Assembly (NCBI GenBank): GCA_021464245.1
Contig: JADCRB010000003.1
Span: forward strand, 314,705 to 378,704
Origin: Carallia brachiata
Taxonomy: Eukaryota > Streptophyta > Magnoliopsida > Malpighiales > Rhizophoraceae
Length of the DNA: 64,000 bases
Direction of reading: 5' to 3'
The first letter of the stretch is position 1, and each line of letters opens with the position of its first letter. Below the pieces are notes generated by a model that was not told the origin of the DNA, did no database searches, and was given only the letters and a program-made list of their open reading frames with translations. Of this stretch, positions 36,320-47,883 are shown piece by piece. The position numbers were made by a program, and so were the translations under genes.

Positions 36320-39300
36320 GCCCGAGCCTTTTTTTTTTTATAATTAAAATTAAAATTTAAATATATATATTTTTAAATCTCAAAATCTAATTATAAATCT
36401 TCAAATTTTATATTCTAAATTTATAATTTTTTTATAATAATATAATACTAATCATGTATTCTTCTCGGTGTGTATACCTACGTTTTCCCTTTCTTACTTT
36501 TCTGCCCTTTAAGTGGAGTAAAACATTCTAAGTGGAGTATAAAGTACCAAGTTAAACAATGATGATTTTAAATTTACTCATTTAAAATGTGAATTAAATT
36601 AACACAACTTTAAATATGAATAAAAAAATTATAAATGATATCTAATTAAAATAAAAAAAAATCAAATGAATTTGTGTGATGTAATATATATACATGCTAT
36701 ACTCACAAAAAAATATGAATAAAACTAACAAATATTGCCGAAAACATAGAAATTTACAGCCACCATTTTTACATTTTACTCAATATGCTCATATATATGT
36801 TTATTGTTATGCTAAAAATAATAATATAGGTAGCATAACTCCAACACAATATAAGAGAAATAAATTTGTACAGATGACCCAAAAAAAATAAAAGGAGATA
36901 GATCTGTACCGACTTTAGTTAAATCTTTCTTGTAATCATAACTTATCAGCATAAGAACAACTTAATTACTTATTTGCGATAGGTTAGCATATTTATGATG
37001 CATAGACATATATTTAACGTTCCCTATTTGATTCGGGCAAACAACAATTATTTAGTGTCATGTGAAACAAGCCATGTATATATAAATGAGTTGATGATAA
37101 ATAACTATTTGATGGGAGCCATTTGGCAAACACGAGAACGTCTAGCGTCGTTTTTAATATCGGTAAGCAAATTATCGTGGGAATGAGTGCCAATGCAATA
37201 CAAGATTGAAAAAGGTTATATTTACGGATAAAAGGAAGTCCCAAAAGGCGCTTAAATGTAAACAGTTAAATTTTAAATGCAACTAAACGGAAGAAAATTT
37301 TTTTTTCTTATATTTAATTGTACTTGTAATTTAATCAGTTATATATTGAATCCGATTAGTTACATTCAGACGCTTTTTCAAACATATCTTCATCTGGAAA
37401 TGTAAGAGTACCCTACAAGATTTGAAATCTTTGTTAGTTTGATAGAGATTATCCTCTCACATTTTGATGCAACTTCCTCTATACATTTTGATAAAGATTA
37501 TCTTTGTTTACTGATATTCGCTCTCTCTTGGAGATTGTGAATAATCTTCGTAAATTATTTACATATTAAGAAAAGAAAATTTTTGTACAAACTTCCTTAT
37601 AAAATTAAAAAGTGATTATTTTGGTGAAGATATAACTTTTACAGTCTCACTTATAGAATTCTCCTAAATACTGATAAAGTAGTGCTCTTGTTTTTTATAC
37701 AATAACTTACCTTTTCTTCTCTGTTGCACCAAAAAAAAAAAAAAGAGGAATTTATCACTCGCATTAGTGAGTATTGATTAAGAATGAGATATTGGAGATA
37801 CTAAATTTTGTTTCCCAATTTGCACCACCACCATGTTTTCCCTTTGACTTAAAAGGATTAAATGCGCTACTGGAGAGTAAAACCCGCAGATGGATCTAAT
37901 ATATGCTGCTCTCGTGCATGCATAATTACATGTTCTAGGTAATCATGAGAAACTTATAAACACTACATTGAAACCATTTGAGCCAAAGATTCCCTTTCTA
38001 CGACTAACTTTTGTCCCATTATCATTTATCTGTTGCGCAAATACTGCCGTACGTGGACACATTAATCTTCTTTATCAGTAAATAAATAATACATATATAA
38101 TTTCAATGTTCTGATTAATATTTTGAATATAATAAAATTAAAAATTTTTATAATTAAATTAATAAATTTTATAATAAAAATTAAAAATTATTTTTTTAAT
38201 TATAAATATTATTTATCTTGTTATAAAAATTATTAATTTTATTTTATTTAAAACAATAAAATTTAACACACCCTGTTTATGAATATCACATGAAACACGC
38301 GACCCCCCTTGAGGGGCAATGGGTAGCAATATCGAATATGATTGTGCATGATAAGGATGGGAATCGTTTAAGTGGAGAGACATTTCACCAGAAGGAGGTA
38401 AAAAATGGAAATAAAGCTAATATAAAAATTAATAGTGAAGAGCTTGAGATTGTTGACTTTTTTTTTTTTTTTTTTTGAGCCGCTTGAGATTGTTGACTTT
38501 GCTACCCTTTTCATTGCAGAAATTCGAGCCCTCTTCTTCGGAAGTTAGCCTTAAATTTGGCCAGGAAAAAGAACTTCGCTTAATTTTTAATATTAGAATG
38601 GGAGACTTTAAAGATAGGGAATAAGTTTGTAATTACAAAAGGAGTGTTTAGTTTGATTGTCGGTAATTATTGATTATTATTATTAATTATAAATTATTAT
38701 TGTTATTATTAATTATATATTATTGTTGTTGATAAATAAAGTAAAATAATAATATTGAGTTAAATTAATACTAACTGTTACTGATTAAACAGTTAAATGA
38801 CTATTTTAGACATTCTATTTCTATTTCATTATCATACATATTTTTTTACTTGTAATTAATTTAAATTAGTTTTATAAAAATATATCTTATATATTTATAA
38901 ATAAAAATTTATTAAATATGTGACTAAAAGATTTTTTTTGGAATAATATGTAACTGAAAAATGAACATAAATTTACAATAAATATTATTGTTTTACAAAT
39001 ATTTTGTTTATTATGCAGATTTATGTATTCAAAAAAATATTAATATTTTTACTGTATAGGTACCATCATATAATTTAAAAATAAAAAAAGGAATTAAAGT
39101 AATATTATCTATACATTACATGTTATCATTTATTAATAAAATAATATTATTTGATTATTTATTTTACTGTTTTCATAAAAAAGTGAAGTTAAGAAAACTA
39201 TATTTACATTCCGACCATACAGTTACCCACGGTGTCAAAAAAAAACTTTATTTTTTTTTTTTGTGGTGTTATTGCCTTTTTACTATCTATTAAAGTTATA

Positions 39301-41818
39301 TTGAAAAAAAAAAAGTTATATGGGTTTCGTCGGCCGTGTCCTTTAATTTGAGCATTTGCCTTTTTCGTTGGCCCTTGCGGCTAGCTAATTCAAGTTGAGA
39401 AAAGGGTCACTGTCCTTGGAAAAACCATTTTGGCCTTTTGTATTGAATCTTGGCCTTCGTTTTGTGAATCGTGAGCCATGCCAGTTTCCCAGTCAATCTT
39501 GGGTTATTCTTAAACGGAATCAGGTTCACTTTCTTTTATGTAACAACATTATAAATGGACACATCCAAAGGTAAATCTTTCTAAACAACTTTGAAATTTT
39601 AAAACAAGTTATTTTTCTTATGCAAATAATACGAATGTTCTTCAACCGTCAAATAAAACCCTTAAAACTTATAAATCCACACAAAAATTAGATCTTTTAG
39701 TAAGTGATACAGGTAAACTAGACTAAAATAGATTAAACTCATATTATAAAATTCTGATACTATTTTAAATAATATCCTTAAACCTTGAATCCATATAAAA
39801 ATTTAAGCTAATAGAAGAAAAAGTTCAAAGTATTATTAAATTTGGCATTTGATCAATATAAGATTTTATACTCTTTAACATATTCAATTCAAGATGAACA
39901 TATCAAATTTGAAAGCTTAATTCATTTCTTTATATCAGCCCAGCTGATTAAACATCATCTTCAGTGGATGAATGTATAGAACTTTTTCAATCGGCTTGAA
40001 AACAATGCAGAATGCAGTTACGATTGACTGTTGCACACTTGCACTACGTTTGCAGACATTCTAACAAAAAAAAAAAACTTTTAATGTGCTTGCATAAGTC
40101 AGAATATTGACTTTTGCTCCTGTTTCGATATTATATTTGATTTCTTTTACATATAATAAAATAATTTCACCTGACCTTCGTTATGCATAGTTCCACCTAA
40201 AGTCCAGATCCAAATATGAAAGAGGAATTAAATTAGCTAGATGCTCTCCATGTTTTGAATCATTCTTGACTGTGGCTTCATAATATTGCAAGCGTTTAGA
40301 CCTAGTGGAATCTATTCAACACCAAACTACTTCAATTGAAATCGTCAAATAAAAAAGAAACCTGCACATCTTCTGAATATAAATATATTGCAGCATCTAC
40401 TCCACCAACGAAGATATGTAATATTCTGTGGGAAGAAGATGAAAATAGATGGATAGCGACTATTTTTTTTTATTATTGAATCTTGAAGTTAGTCACCCAT
40501 GTTGTAGTTTATTAGACAAAGTTGACTAGTTCATGCTTTTACGCTCAAATCCAGGCTCACTAATGTCAAACTTCACTTAAAGGACTATATTGCTTTAGCA
40601 GTTTTTCAAAAGGTAGCTGCTTGATTCCATTACATCACACACAGTCGTTGTAGATCAGATGACCATATCATGTTATTGCAGATACAGAAAAACTTTTTGA
40701 GTTTGCAAATGTGGGAACATGGTGAGTACGCATTAATTTAAATTGTTAGATATTTTAAAAGATGTATTAAACTTGAAAAATAAAAATAATAAACAAACTG
40801 TTAAATGTTGTTAAATTAATTGCATACTTTATTAAACATGTTCACGTAATATTACTCTCCAGAAAATATTACAAAAGTGCATGTTTTAAATTCTAGCGGC
40901 ACTGATAATGGGGGATCAATGTTCGATCCATCATAATCTTTGGAATTAATATATATAACTAGCACCAGTATGTACCCCCCCCCCCCCCCCCAATTCAACT
41001 AATTTCTGTGCAAAATCAACTTATAAATGATTTCTTATCTTTTTGCATTGATGTTGTATTCTCAACAACCCTGGTTTTAATGTGATGGCAATATTGCAAC
41101 AAATATGTTGGGTATCGAACCTAACCATGATTGGACCTTTGTTAGTGTGGGTACGTTTCAAGAAACAGAATACAATTTTATGTCTCTTCCCACCAGATTT
41201 TTAACTTGAAAATGTTAATTAGCATCTGATATTCCATCTGTTCTTCCTTATTGAACGCTCCTAATCAATAGAGGCCTAAAAATGAACAGCAATTATTCAC
41301 TTGATTTAGGAAATTGTCAAAATCAACTATTTTTTTTAGGCTGAGTGGGCGTTGTTGAAGCAAAACGAAATGACATCTTGTAACAATTCTTTAGATCAAT
41401 TCATGGGCTCTAGTCTTCTTGGACGTCAATTCATGTGGGCCGAACATATGATGGCATGACCTCACGACACCCATCATGGAACAAAAAAATAATTAGCAAA
41501 TACCCAAAAAAGAAAAAGTATATTAGATTAGTGTTATATATTTTTGAGACAAATTAAATAGAAATATTACCCAAAATCAAAGTTAGAAATGATAAGTAAA
41601 AAAATTATCACGTCTAATTTAATTTATCTTCAAACAGACTTGATTTGTTCAGTAAAATTTTAAGAAGAAAAGGAGTTATATATATATATTATATAAGACA
41701 TTTAAGTGAAAACCAGATAGAGTGGAGATTGTTAAAAGTTGAGTCTTTGAATTGGGAAGACTAGACTTTGAATTCTAGGGTATTCTTCATCTTTTCAATT
41801 TTCCAATAGTTAGATTAC

Positions 41819-41849
<31 letters not shown>

Positions 41850-42540
41850 TGCCTAACCTTGAACATGACTTAAGTTGGCCTCACAAGCTGTAGTCACAGT
41901 TGTATTTTGATGTTTTACGAATCATTATATCTTGAATGGGAAAATGTTGTTGGAGTGTTAAATATTCGGAATAATTACAATATCTTTTTTATAAAGATCA
42001 TACAATCTTGATATGATACGAATCTTTTGTAGTAACGCATATACCAGCGCACAAAATTTTACAGTCTGGCGCATTTAATGGGTGGGATTTTGTAAGCAGC
42101 CTAGATGTCAAAAAATTAAAAAAAAAAAAAAAAAAGATTAAGTAGCCGTTACCATCTTCAACGGTCCACTGCCACGTTTGTTTCTTCGGGTTGAAAGCAT
42201 AAAATAATGAATTCGACCGGATAAGTCTTATTTCATGCCTATTTTTTGTTTCATTTGAGATTTAAATTTTTTAAATTTTTTTAGTTAAGACCTAAATTTT
42301 TATTTTATATTCTATATGAGTCTTTAGTGAAGGCGAGCAGATTGTATTTTGGTATTTAATATCTTTTCCTGTTTGATCAAATGGTAAAACTAAGGATTTG
42401 ATTATAAAAAGAATCAAATAGAATAAAAAAAAAGAATTTAAATCTTAAATAAAAAAATTAAAAAAATTTAGATTTCAAATAAAAAAATAATAAAGGTTTG
42501 GATCTCTAATAGTACTTATCTTAGAATTAGACAAATCATT
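36320..42540. other. Long AT-rich intergenic region
   Basis: No gene was recognised. It includes a short ORF at 38290-38478 interrupted by a retroposon scar, TAA/TTA-rich repeats near 38660-38740, a poly-C run (40975-40991) and A-runs near 41824 and 42119. Confidence 0.5.
38461..38481 (-). mobile_element. 21-bp retroposon scar, almost only a poly(A) tail
   Basis: GCTTGAGATTGTTGACTTT occurs at 38442-38460 and again, perfectly, at 38482-38500. Between them is only T16 followed by GAGCC. This is what an extreme 5' truncation during target-primed reverse transcription leaves. The scar interrupts the frame that begins at 38290. If the insert and one duplicate are ignored, that frame stays open past 38500. 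Confidence 0.75.
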
Positions 42541-42551
42541 AACACCTGAAA

Positions 42552-42602
42552 TGGGCCTAATGTTAGATCAGAGACCCAGTAAATGGGCCTTTCTTTAGCC
42601 CA
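42552..42602 (+). promoter_or_regulatory. Three site II elements (TGGGCY)
   Basis: TGGGCC at 42552-42557 and 42584-42589 and its complement form AGCCCA at 42597-42602 cluster just upstream of the 42688 gene. Such clusters are common in promoters of plant housekeeping and organelle-related genes. They also argue that the ATG at 42583, inside one motif, is not the start codon. Confidence 0.55.
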
Positions 42603-42687
42603 TTTATTATATGGTCTCAGGCCATACGATATTAGACTGGTCTTTTCCTCTGAAAATCAACGGCGGTGCCAACAAACAGTCAGAGAG

Positions 42688-44226
42688 ATGATATTGCAGA
42701 GTAGTGGAATGAATATGATTGCTGCGGTGCCTTGTAAAGCAGCAATACAGAGGCCTATGATGTGTTTGGCTGCTAATTCTAAAACCAAAACCAGCACAGA
42801 ACAGCTTCGTCTCCAGCTTGATCGACTTAACGCAGAAGCCCAGTCCACCAGAGCCCAAGGTTCCCTCTCTTTCTTCTATTATTAGGGTTTTTCTTTTTCA
42901 AGAAAAGAACAATTTCGTAGAGGAAATTGTCAATGCGATTATCTAAACATATCTTGCTAACAGCGGATTCTGGTAGATGGCTATCTTAATTGTTGAATGT
43001 GCTCCGTTTTTCGATAACTGATTTCGCTTGCAATTTGCCCAAAATTGAGTTTTCTTGCTTTTTTTTTTTTTTTTTTTGCGCATCAAATTGCTGTAGGACT
43101 TGAAAGATTGGTAGAAAGCGAGAAATTTAAGTAATTTTAAGCTATAAATGTGTAAGGAAATATAATGATTAATATATATTGGATTGTAGTGTTGTACTTA
43201 TGGAGCAGTTAGTTCTGATGTTGAATTCTTGATTGTGAGCTCGTGTATGATCGAACATTTTTATTATGGAAACGAATTGTTGTTGTTGATTCAGCAAATA
43301 GCGCAAGACTGCGACTCATTCGACTGTCCGAGGCAGCAGAGAATCTTAAACGGCATGCGGCTATTAGTCTTAATTCTGGCAAAGACAATGAAGCGAGGGA
43401 ATTGCTTGTTCAGAAAAAGAAGGTTATGCGGGCTATGGAACGATCAAAGAGTCGCATTGCCTTGCTCGATGAGCTTTCTGCTAAACTTACCGAGGTAGAT
43501 TTTCATAGTGGTGTGTTTGTACTAGCTGATATGTATCTTTTCTAGAATCCTTACTCTTCTTTGCTATTGTAACTATGATTTCTAATCCATCTTACTTTTG
43601 TTTTCAGGCAATATCTCTTAAAGAAAGCCAGCTAATAGGAAATATTGCCTCTGATCTTCAAATAAATGATGACAGTGCTACTGGTCCAGTTCGAATTGTA
43701 TCTCCTAGGCAGGGAGTTACAGATGAGACGGGTGGGGATGAAGGCTCTGGCTTTGATGCCACGAAATATACTGGCAGCCAAGACCTTGAGGTCTCTGTAG
43801 ATGGTGAACCCGGTCCATCAAGCGATAAGGAGCTGGCATCGCTCGCCATGAGTATTAGTAATGGAGATAGCATAATTACAGGCTTAAAGGAGATCTCCTC
43901 TTATGAGGACTTCTTGGAATGTCTGGATGTACAGCTCCATTCTATTGAAGCAGAACTTGTCACCTTTGTGAATGTTTCGTCCCTGGTGTTGAGTGATGAT
44001 GAGAAGCCCAAAAATTCAAAGGTGCAGCAAACAATTGAGCTTCTTGAGAGCATTCGTGACATTAGACAGGTAATTATATTGAACAACTTTGTAGTCGATG
44101 AACCTTTGGTCCCTACTATCTTTTTCCTTTCTAAAAGGGCGTCTCCCACATTGTGGGCTCTAATATTTTCGGACATTCATAATCATATTAATTTAGTAGT
44201 TCAGTATTGTGCTTTCTCAGGATTGA
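42688..44226 (+). CDS. Unknown conserved-looking protein, probably plastid-targeted (about 279 aa)
   Basis: Exons 42688-42859, 43295-43494 and 43608-44069 join in frame with GT-AG borders. A fourth exon from the acceptor at 44219-44220 stops after one codon (GAT TGA, 44221-44226). An alternative acceptor at 44238-44239 would instead add six codons ending RKAEIS at 44260. The N terminus is rich in Met, Ala, Ser, Lys and Gln with no acids, like a transit peptide. Residues about 38-125 are highly charged and look coiled-coil (EQLRLQLDRLNAEAQ; EARELLVQKKKVMRAMERSK; LLDELSAKL). The middle is acidic and Gly/Ser-rich, and the C-terminal part is again helical. I do not recognise the family. Site II elements upstream support a housekeeping or organelle role. 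The C-terminal end is the least certain part. Confidence 0.75.
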
Positions 44227-44260
44227 TCGTATGATGCAGAGGAAGGCGGAGATAAGTTAA

Positions 44261-45559
44261 AGCCTTTGTTTATCACACTGGGTTTTTGTCTGGCAGGTGA
44301 AGACTGCATTCTTCCCAGTTTCATAATCATATTTAACTAATTAACTGGTTTCTTCCTATTAGTTCCTGTCTCATTGTTATCTGCTGAATAATGAATCATA
44401 GCTGATGCTGGTCTATTAATCAGAGCAGTCAACATTTCTCAAAGCAGTCAGATTCATAATCTATATGCTGCAAAGCTGCATGACAGGCTTACTCCTGCAA
44501 GTAAACAGCTGGTACACATAGCAACTGAAAAAGAATGATATTGGTGATGATTCCTTTTTAGTTATTTGCATATTTTCAGAAGAATAGCTCCAATTTTCAC
44601 CTAACTAGCCCAAAATTTCTGCCTCTGGCTAGGGAATAAAACCTCGAATGTGCTGCCATCTGGCTCTTGCTTTTGTCCAGTGTACCTATACTGAATGATC
44701 TAATCTGCTTGTGAATTCTGTCTGTACAATACAGGAAGTGTATGCTGTTATGAGGCAACCTGGAATTGATGAACTTTTTATTCGATCAGCAGCAGTGATA
44801 TTGCCACAGTTTGCACTATCAATAGAGTCCATTGAGTCAAACTGTTTGCACATCTTCAAGATGTCTTTGCCTGCTATCTTCCCATTTTCTTCACCTTGTA
44901 CAAACAAATTCTGATTTGCTGCAACCATAACATTGATCAAAACTATGATCACAGAATGGATCCGTACATAATGCTTTGTTTGTTTCACCATTCTTTTTTT
45001 TTTTGCCCCTATTTTGCAGTTTATTCTATTCTATCGGTTCCTAAGTTGGTTTCACTTCTCAGCCTGACCTGTGCAATGATTGTCATGGTCAATTAGATAA
45101 ATGTATAGTGATCTGTCAAATTTTGGTTTCGGAACTAGCTTGAATAGTCCCATTTTAGCTTTAGTTTCGTTCCTTGAAAAATATAGCAAAAAAATATGTT
45201 TAGCTCACTGCAGGTTCACAAAATGGCAAAAACAAGGGGCGTCTTTTTTGTAGGTCTCAATACCGAAATCTTGAATGAAATGGCACGTGGTTTCTCTGCA
45301 ACCATGCATCTGATTTACTTCATGAATAGGTGGGTATGTTTCATGTCAATAAGACTTCCAGCCCCTGTTCTTCGTGCTAAATATGTTTCATGTCAATATG
45401 AATGCTAACTATAGCTATAAAGCAGTGAAAATATGCACAAAGGGAAATGCATCGATCTTATGTAAACCCGGATAATACATATACACCTGCACTGTTGAGC
45501 AAGATTGTGTCCCCCATCAAAATAGCAAGCCTATGTTTCTACTTAAGCAGAGATTTTAT
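44261..45559. other. Region between convergent genes
   Basis: Contains probable 3' UTRs. A plus frame at 44711-44914 and a minus frame at 44686-44991 overlap each other; neither has recognisable content or clear splice partners. A frame at 45211-45408 is likewise unassigned. Confidence 0.4.
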
Positions 45560-46659
45560 TTACATTAAATTCAATATCAGTTGAGTTTGCTCTTGAATCA
45601 GTTGTGCTCGCATCAATTTGACCTCAATTTCAGCCTTGTGCAACTTCCTCCACTTGTTCTCCAACTCTTCTGCCTTTGATCTCCCAATAGAACTCAGGGT
45701 TTGTTTGATAAACCAGGCTCCACAACCTGGTAGTGTGTACTCAGTGAATTGCCCCAGCTTCAATGACTCATGTAGGCGTGGATAAGTAGACCAAAATTTC
45801 TGTTCCTCAACGCCCTTCTTTTCCTTTTCCTCTGCAGAATTGCCATCATGATAGTTCGTTGCACCCTTCTCATTGTTCATAGTCTGCATGCTACCCTCAT
45901 TATTATTTGCATCATCATCATCAGCATCAACATCATCACGATCATCATCATCCTCTTTGCCCCATATCTGGTTGGAAAGCAAGAAGACCCGTTCTTCATG
46001 CCTTGTGGTAAAACCTGAATGCAACTCACCCCCATTGGCTTGTGCCATGTTTGCAGTTTTGACTTTATTTCCAAGATATTTTCTCATGAGCCGCTTGACT
46101 TTGCCGATTAATTGTTGCTTAGAGGCATTAAACTGGAGATTGTCTTTAATGAAGTCGTAAAACGCACCCAAATCATCACAAGCACACATGCCGCCTCTCA
46201 TGTAACGAAAGTCAATCATACCAGTCAATATTGTTATCTCATCGTCTTCATTCCATAGCCTGCCACAACCAGCCCGTCTTGACCACACCTTTTCTTTTAC
46301 TGAACCACAGGACTCTGGAATCTCATTGGCCTCTGAATCCAATTTATATTGATGCCCCTGGTCTCCTTTCTTGACAACGCTTTCTTCTTCTTCTTCAAAT
46401 TCTTTTTCCTCTTCTTTTGCTTCTTGTGCAATCTCTTTTTCTACCTCTTCAAATAGGAGTTCTTCATTGTGGGGTTCTTCTTCTTCTTCCGGAAGTTCTT
46501 CGGGATCTTCTTCGACTTCTTCCAAGATTTCTTCAGGATCTTTCTTCTTCTTCTTCTTCCATGTAGAACCTCATTCTTTTGCTTGCTTGTGCTGGGTGAT
46601 CTCCTCGAGCAGAGGAGAAATCATCACTCTCTGTATCTAACTTTCGTCCAGGAGCCATT
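45560..46659 (-). pseudogene. GeBP/STKL-type DNA-binding protein gene with broken 5' frame
   Basis: The body frame is open from about 46570 to the stop at 45560-45562. It has a Glu-rich N-terminal region, a GeBP-type (DUF573) DNA-binding domain at 46261-46076 (RLWNEDDEITIL...FYDFIKDNL...QLIGKVKRLMRKY), an Asp run, and the usual C-terminal helix (WRKLHKAEIEVKLMRAQL). GeBP proteins are plant nuclear transcription regulators. The body has no ATG before the DNA-binding domain and is closed by TGA at 46571-46573. The only plausible start, ATG at 46659 (MAPGRKLDTE), is in another frame and stops at 46441-46443 after 72 codons. The promoter (TATA, telo box) looks intact. This may be a real frameshift allele, an unusual 5' intron, or an indel error in the A/T-rich or (GAA)n run. 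If the frame were continuous it would be a normal family member. Confidence 0.7.
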
Positions 46660-46699
46660 GCTTTGTACTCAGAAATAGCTTTCACACTCTGCAAATAGT

Positions 46700-46735
46700 T
46701 TAGGGTTTATGTGTTATCTGGGTCTTATATTTATA
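46700..46735 (-). promoter_or_regulatory. Telo box and TATA box of the GeBP gene
   Basis: On the minus strand, TATAAATA (46728-46735) lies about 70 bp before the ATG at 46659, and AAACCCTAA (46700-46708), a telo box typical of growth-related plant genes, lies between them. Confidence 0.55.
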
Positions 46736-46740
46736 GAGAG

Positions 46741-47800
46741 AGGGAGAGATGTTTTACTATCGTGAATTAATGCCTTCCGATCGAATCAGGAAGGAAATAA
46801 TTAAAACTTGTTCTCCTGCTCTAAGTTGGATTAGGAATTCCATTTCCTTTTGCCTTTCTAATTTGTTGACAACAAATCACTAATCTGTAGAAGTTTACTG
46901 CAGTTAATGTGTATATCAAACTTTCGACGAAAGTGCAAACAAGGCCAATGGGGTCTTCTACCATTTAGTGTTATGAGAATCTTACTTGGTCAACAAGAAT
47001 ATCCAATCGAAGACAAAACTTGGTGGCCAAGCACATACCATCCAACTACATAAGAATAAAACAGAGTTTCGTATTTTAGATATTTTCCAGACAAATTATA
47101 TTGTGGGCTTAACTGCATGAACTTAAAATTTATAGAAAATAGAGAATTGGCTAATCTTAACTTTATTTATCTTGATATAATAATTGAAAAACGTAACATT
47201 GGACTATTTTTTTTTCCCCTCTCAAAGTAGAAATGATTTTATGATAACTGAGTTTAAGAAAGATTTTCTTTAATATTTTTTGGGAGATTTTCTTTAATAT
47301 ATTTTGATATTTTTTGGATTATAATCGAAAACTGAACCAAAAAAAAAGAATTTTAGGCTTAGTTGGTTGTACATTTTAATGATTTCGAACGCTCCTAGAG
47401 TCTAATTAGCAACTCCTCCAATTTTATGTTAAATTAAATGCATATACAATCTGGCAGCATAGCGCCACAATGCACTAGTATACAATGATTTTTGCCGCTT
47501 GGTCCGTTGGTCATAACCTATATCTAACGTTAAAAAAAAAAAAAAAAAAAAAAACTGGATTTCATGAATTCCTGGGCTTGGGAATTTGGGATTTTCCACC
47601 AAAAAACAAAAAAAAAAAAATGTTCGCTTCCAAGCTGATCGTTGAAGCTACATGACTTTTTTATGCCAAACACGATTATTTCGTATGCTTAAAAACAGAA
47701 GTTACGCGATGCTTCAGTTTCTTGTAACATCGGTTTATCATTTAGGGTAAAGTAAAATAAAATGAACGTTTCTGCATTGATTTATGACTAGAATACCTTT
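46741..47800. other. Intergenic, AT-rich
   Basis: No gene. It contains a partial direct repeat (AGATTTTCTTTAATAT near 47263 and 47286) and A-runs at 47530-47553 and 47610-47621. Confidence 0.5.
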
Positions 47801-47811
47801 TTTTTTTTTAC

Positions 47812-47817
47812 TATAAA
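47812..47817 (+). promoter_or_regulatory. TATA box of the BAHD gene
   Basis: CTATAAAAC lies 72 bp before the start codon at 47884, which predicts a short leader of about 40 bp. Confidence 0.65.
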
Positions 47818-47883
47818 ACTCTGTGCCCGTCAATTGTAAATAAAGCCAGGATCAAGTTTTGCATCTTCCTCAAAGCTTGAAAT

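Noticed and set aside
42583..42687. Upstream extension of the coiled-coil protein to ATG 42583
   Set aside because: The ATG sits inside a site II promoter motif and the added residues do not look like a transit peptide; ATG 42688 fits better.
44711..44914. Extra exon of the coiled-coil protein gene
   Set aside because: It can be entered only after the gene's stop codons, has a competing minus-strand frame, and shows no family resemblance.
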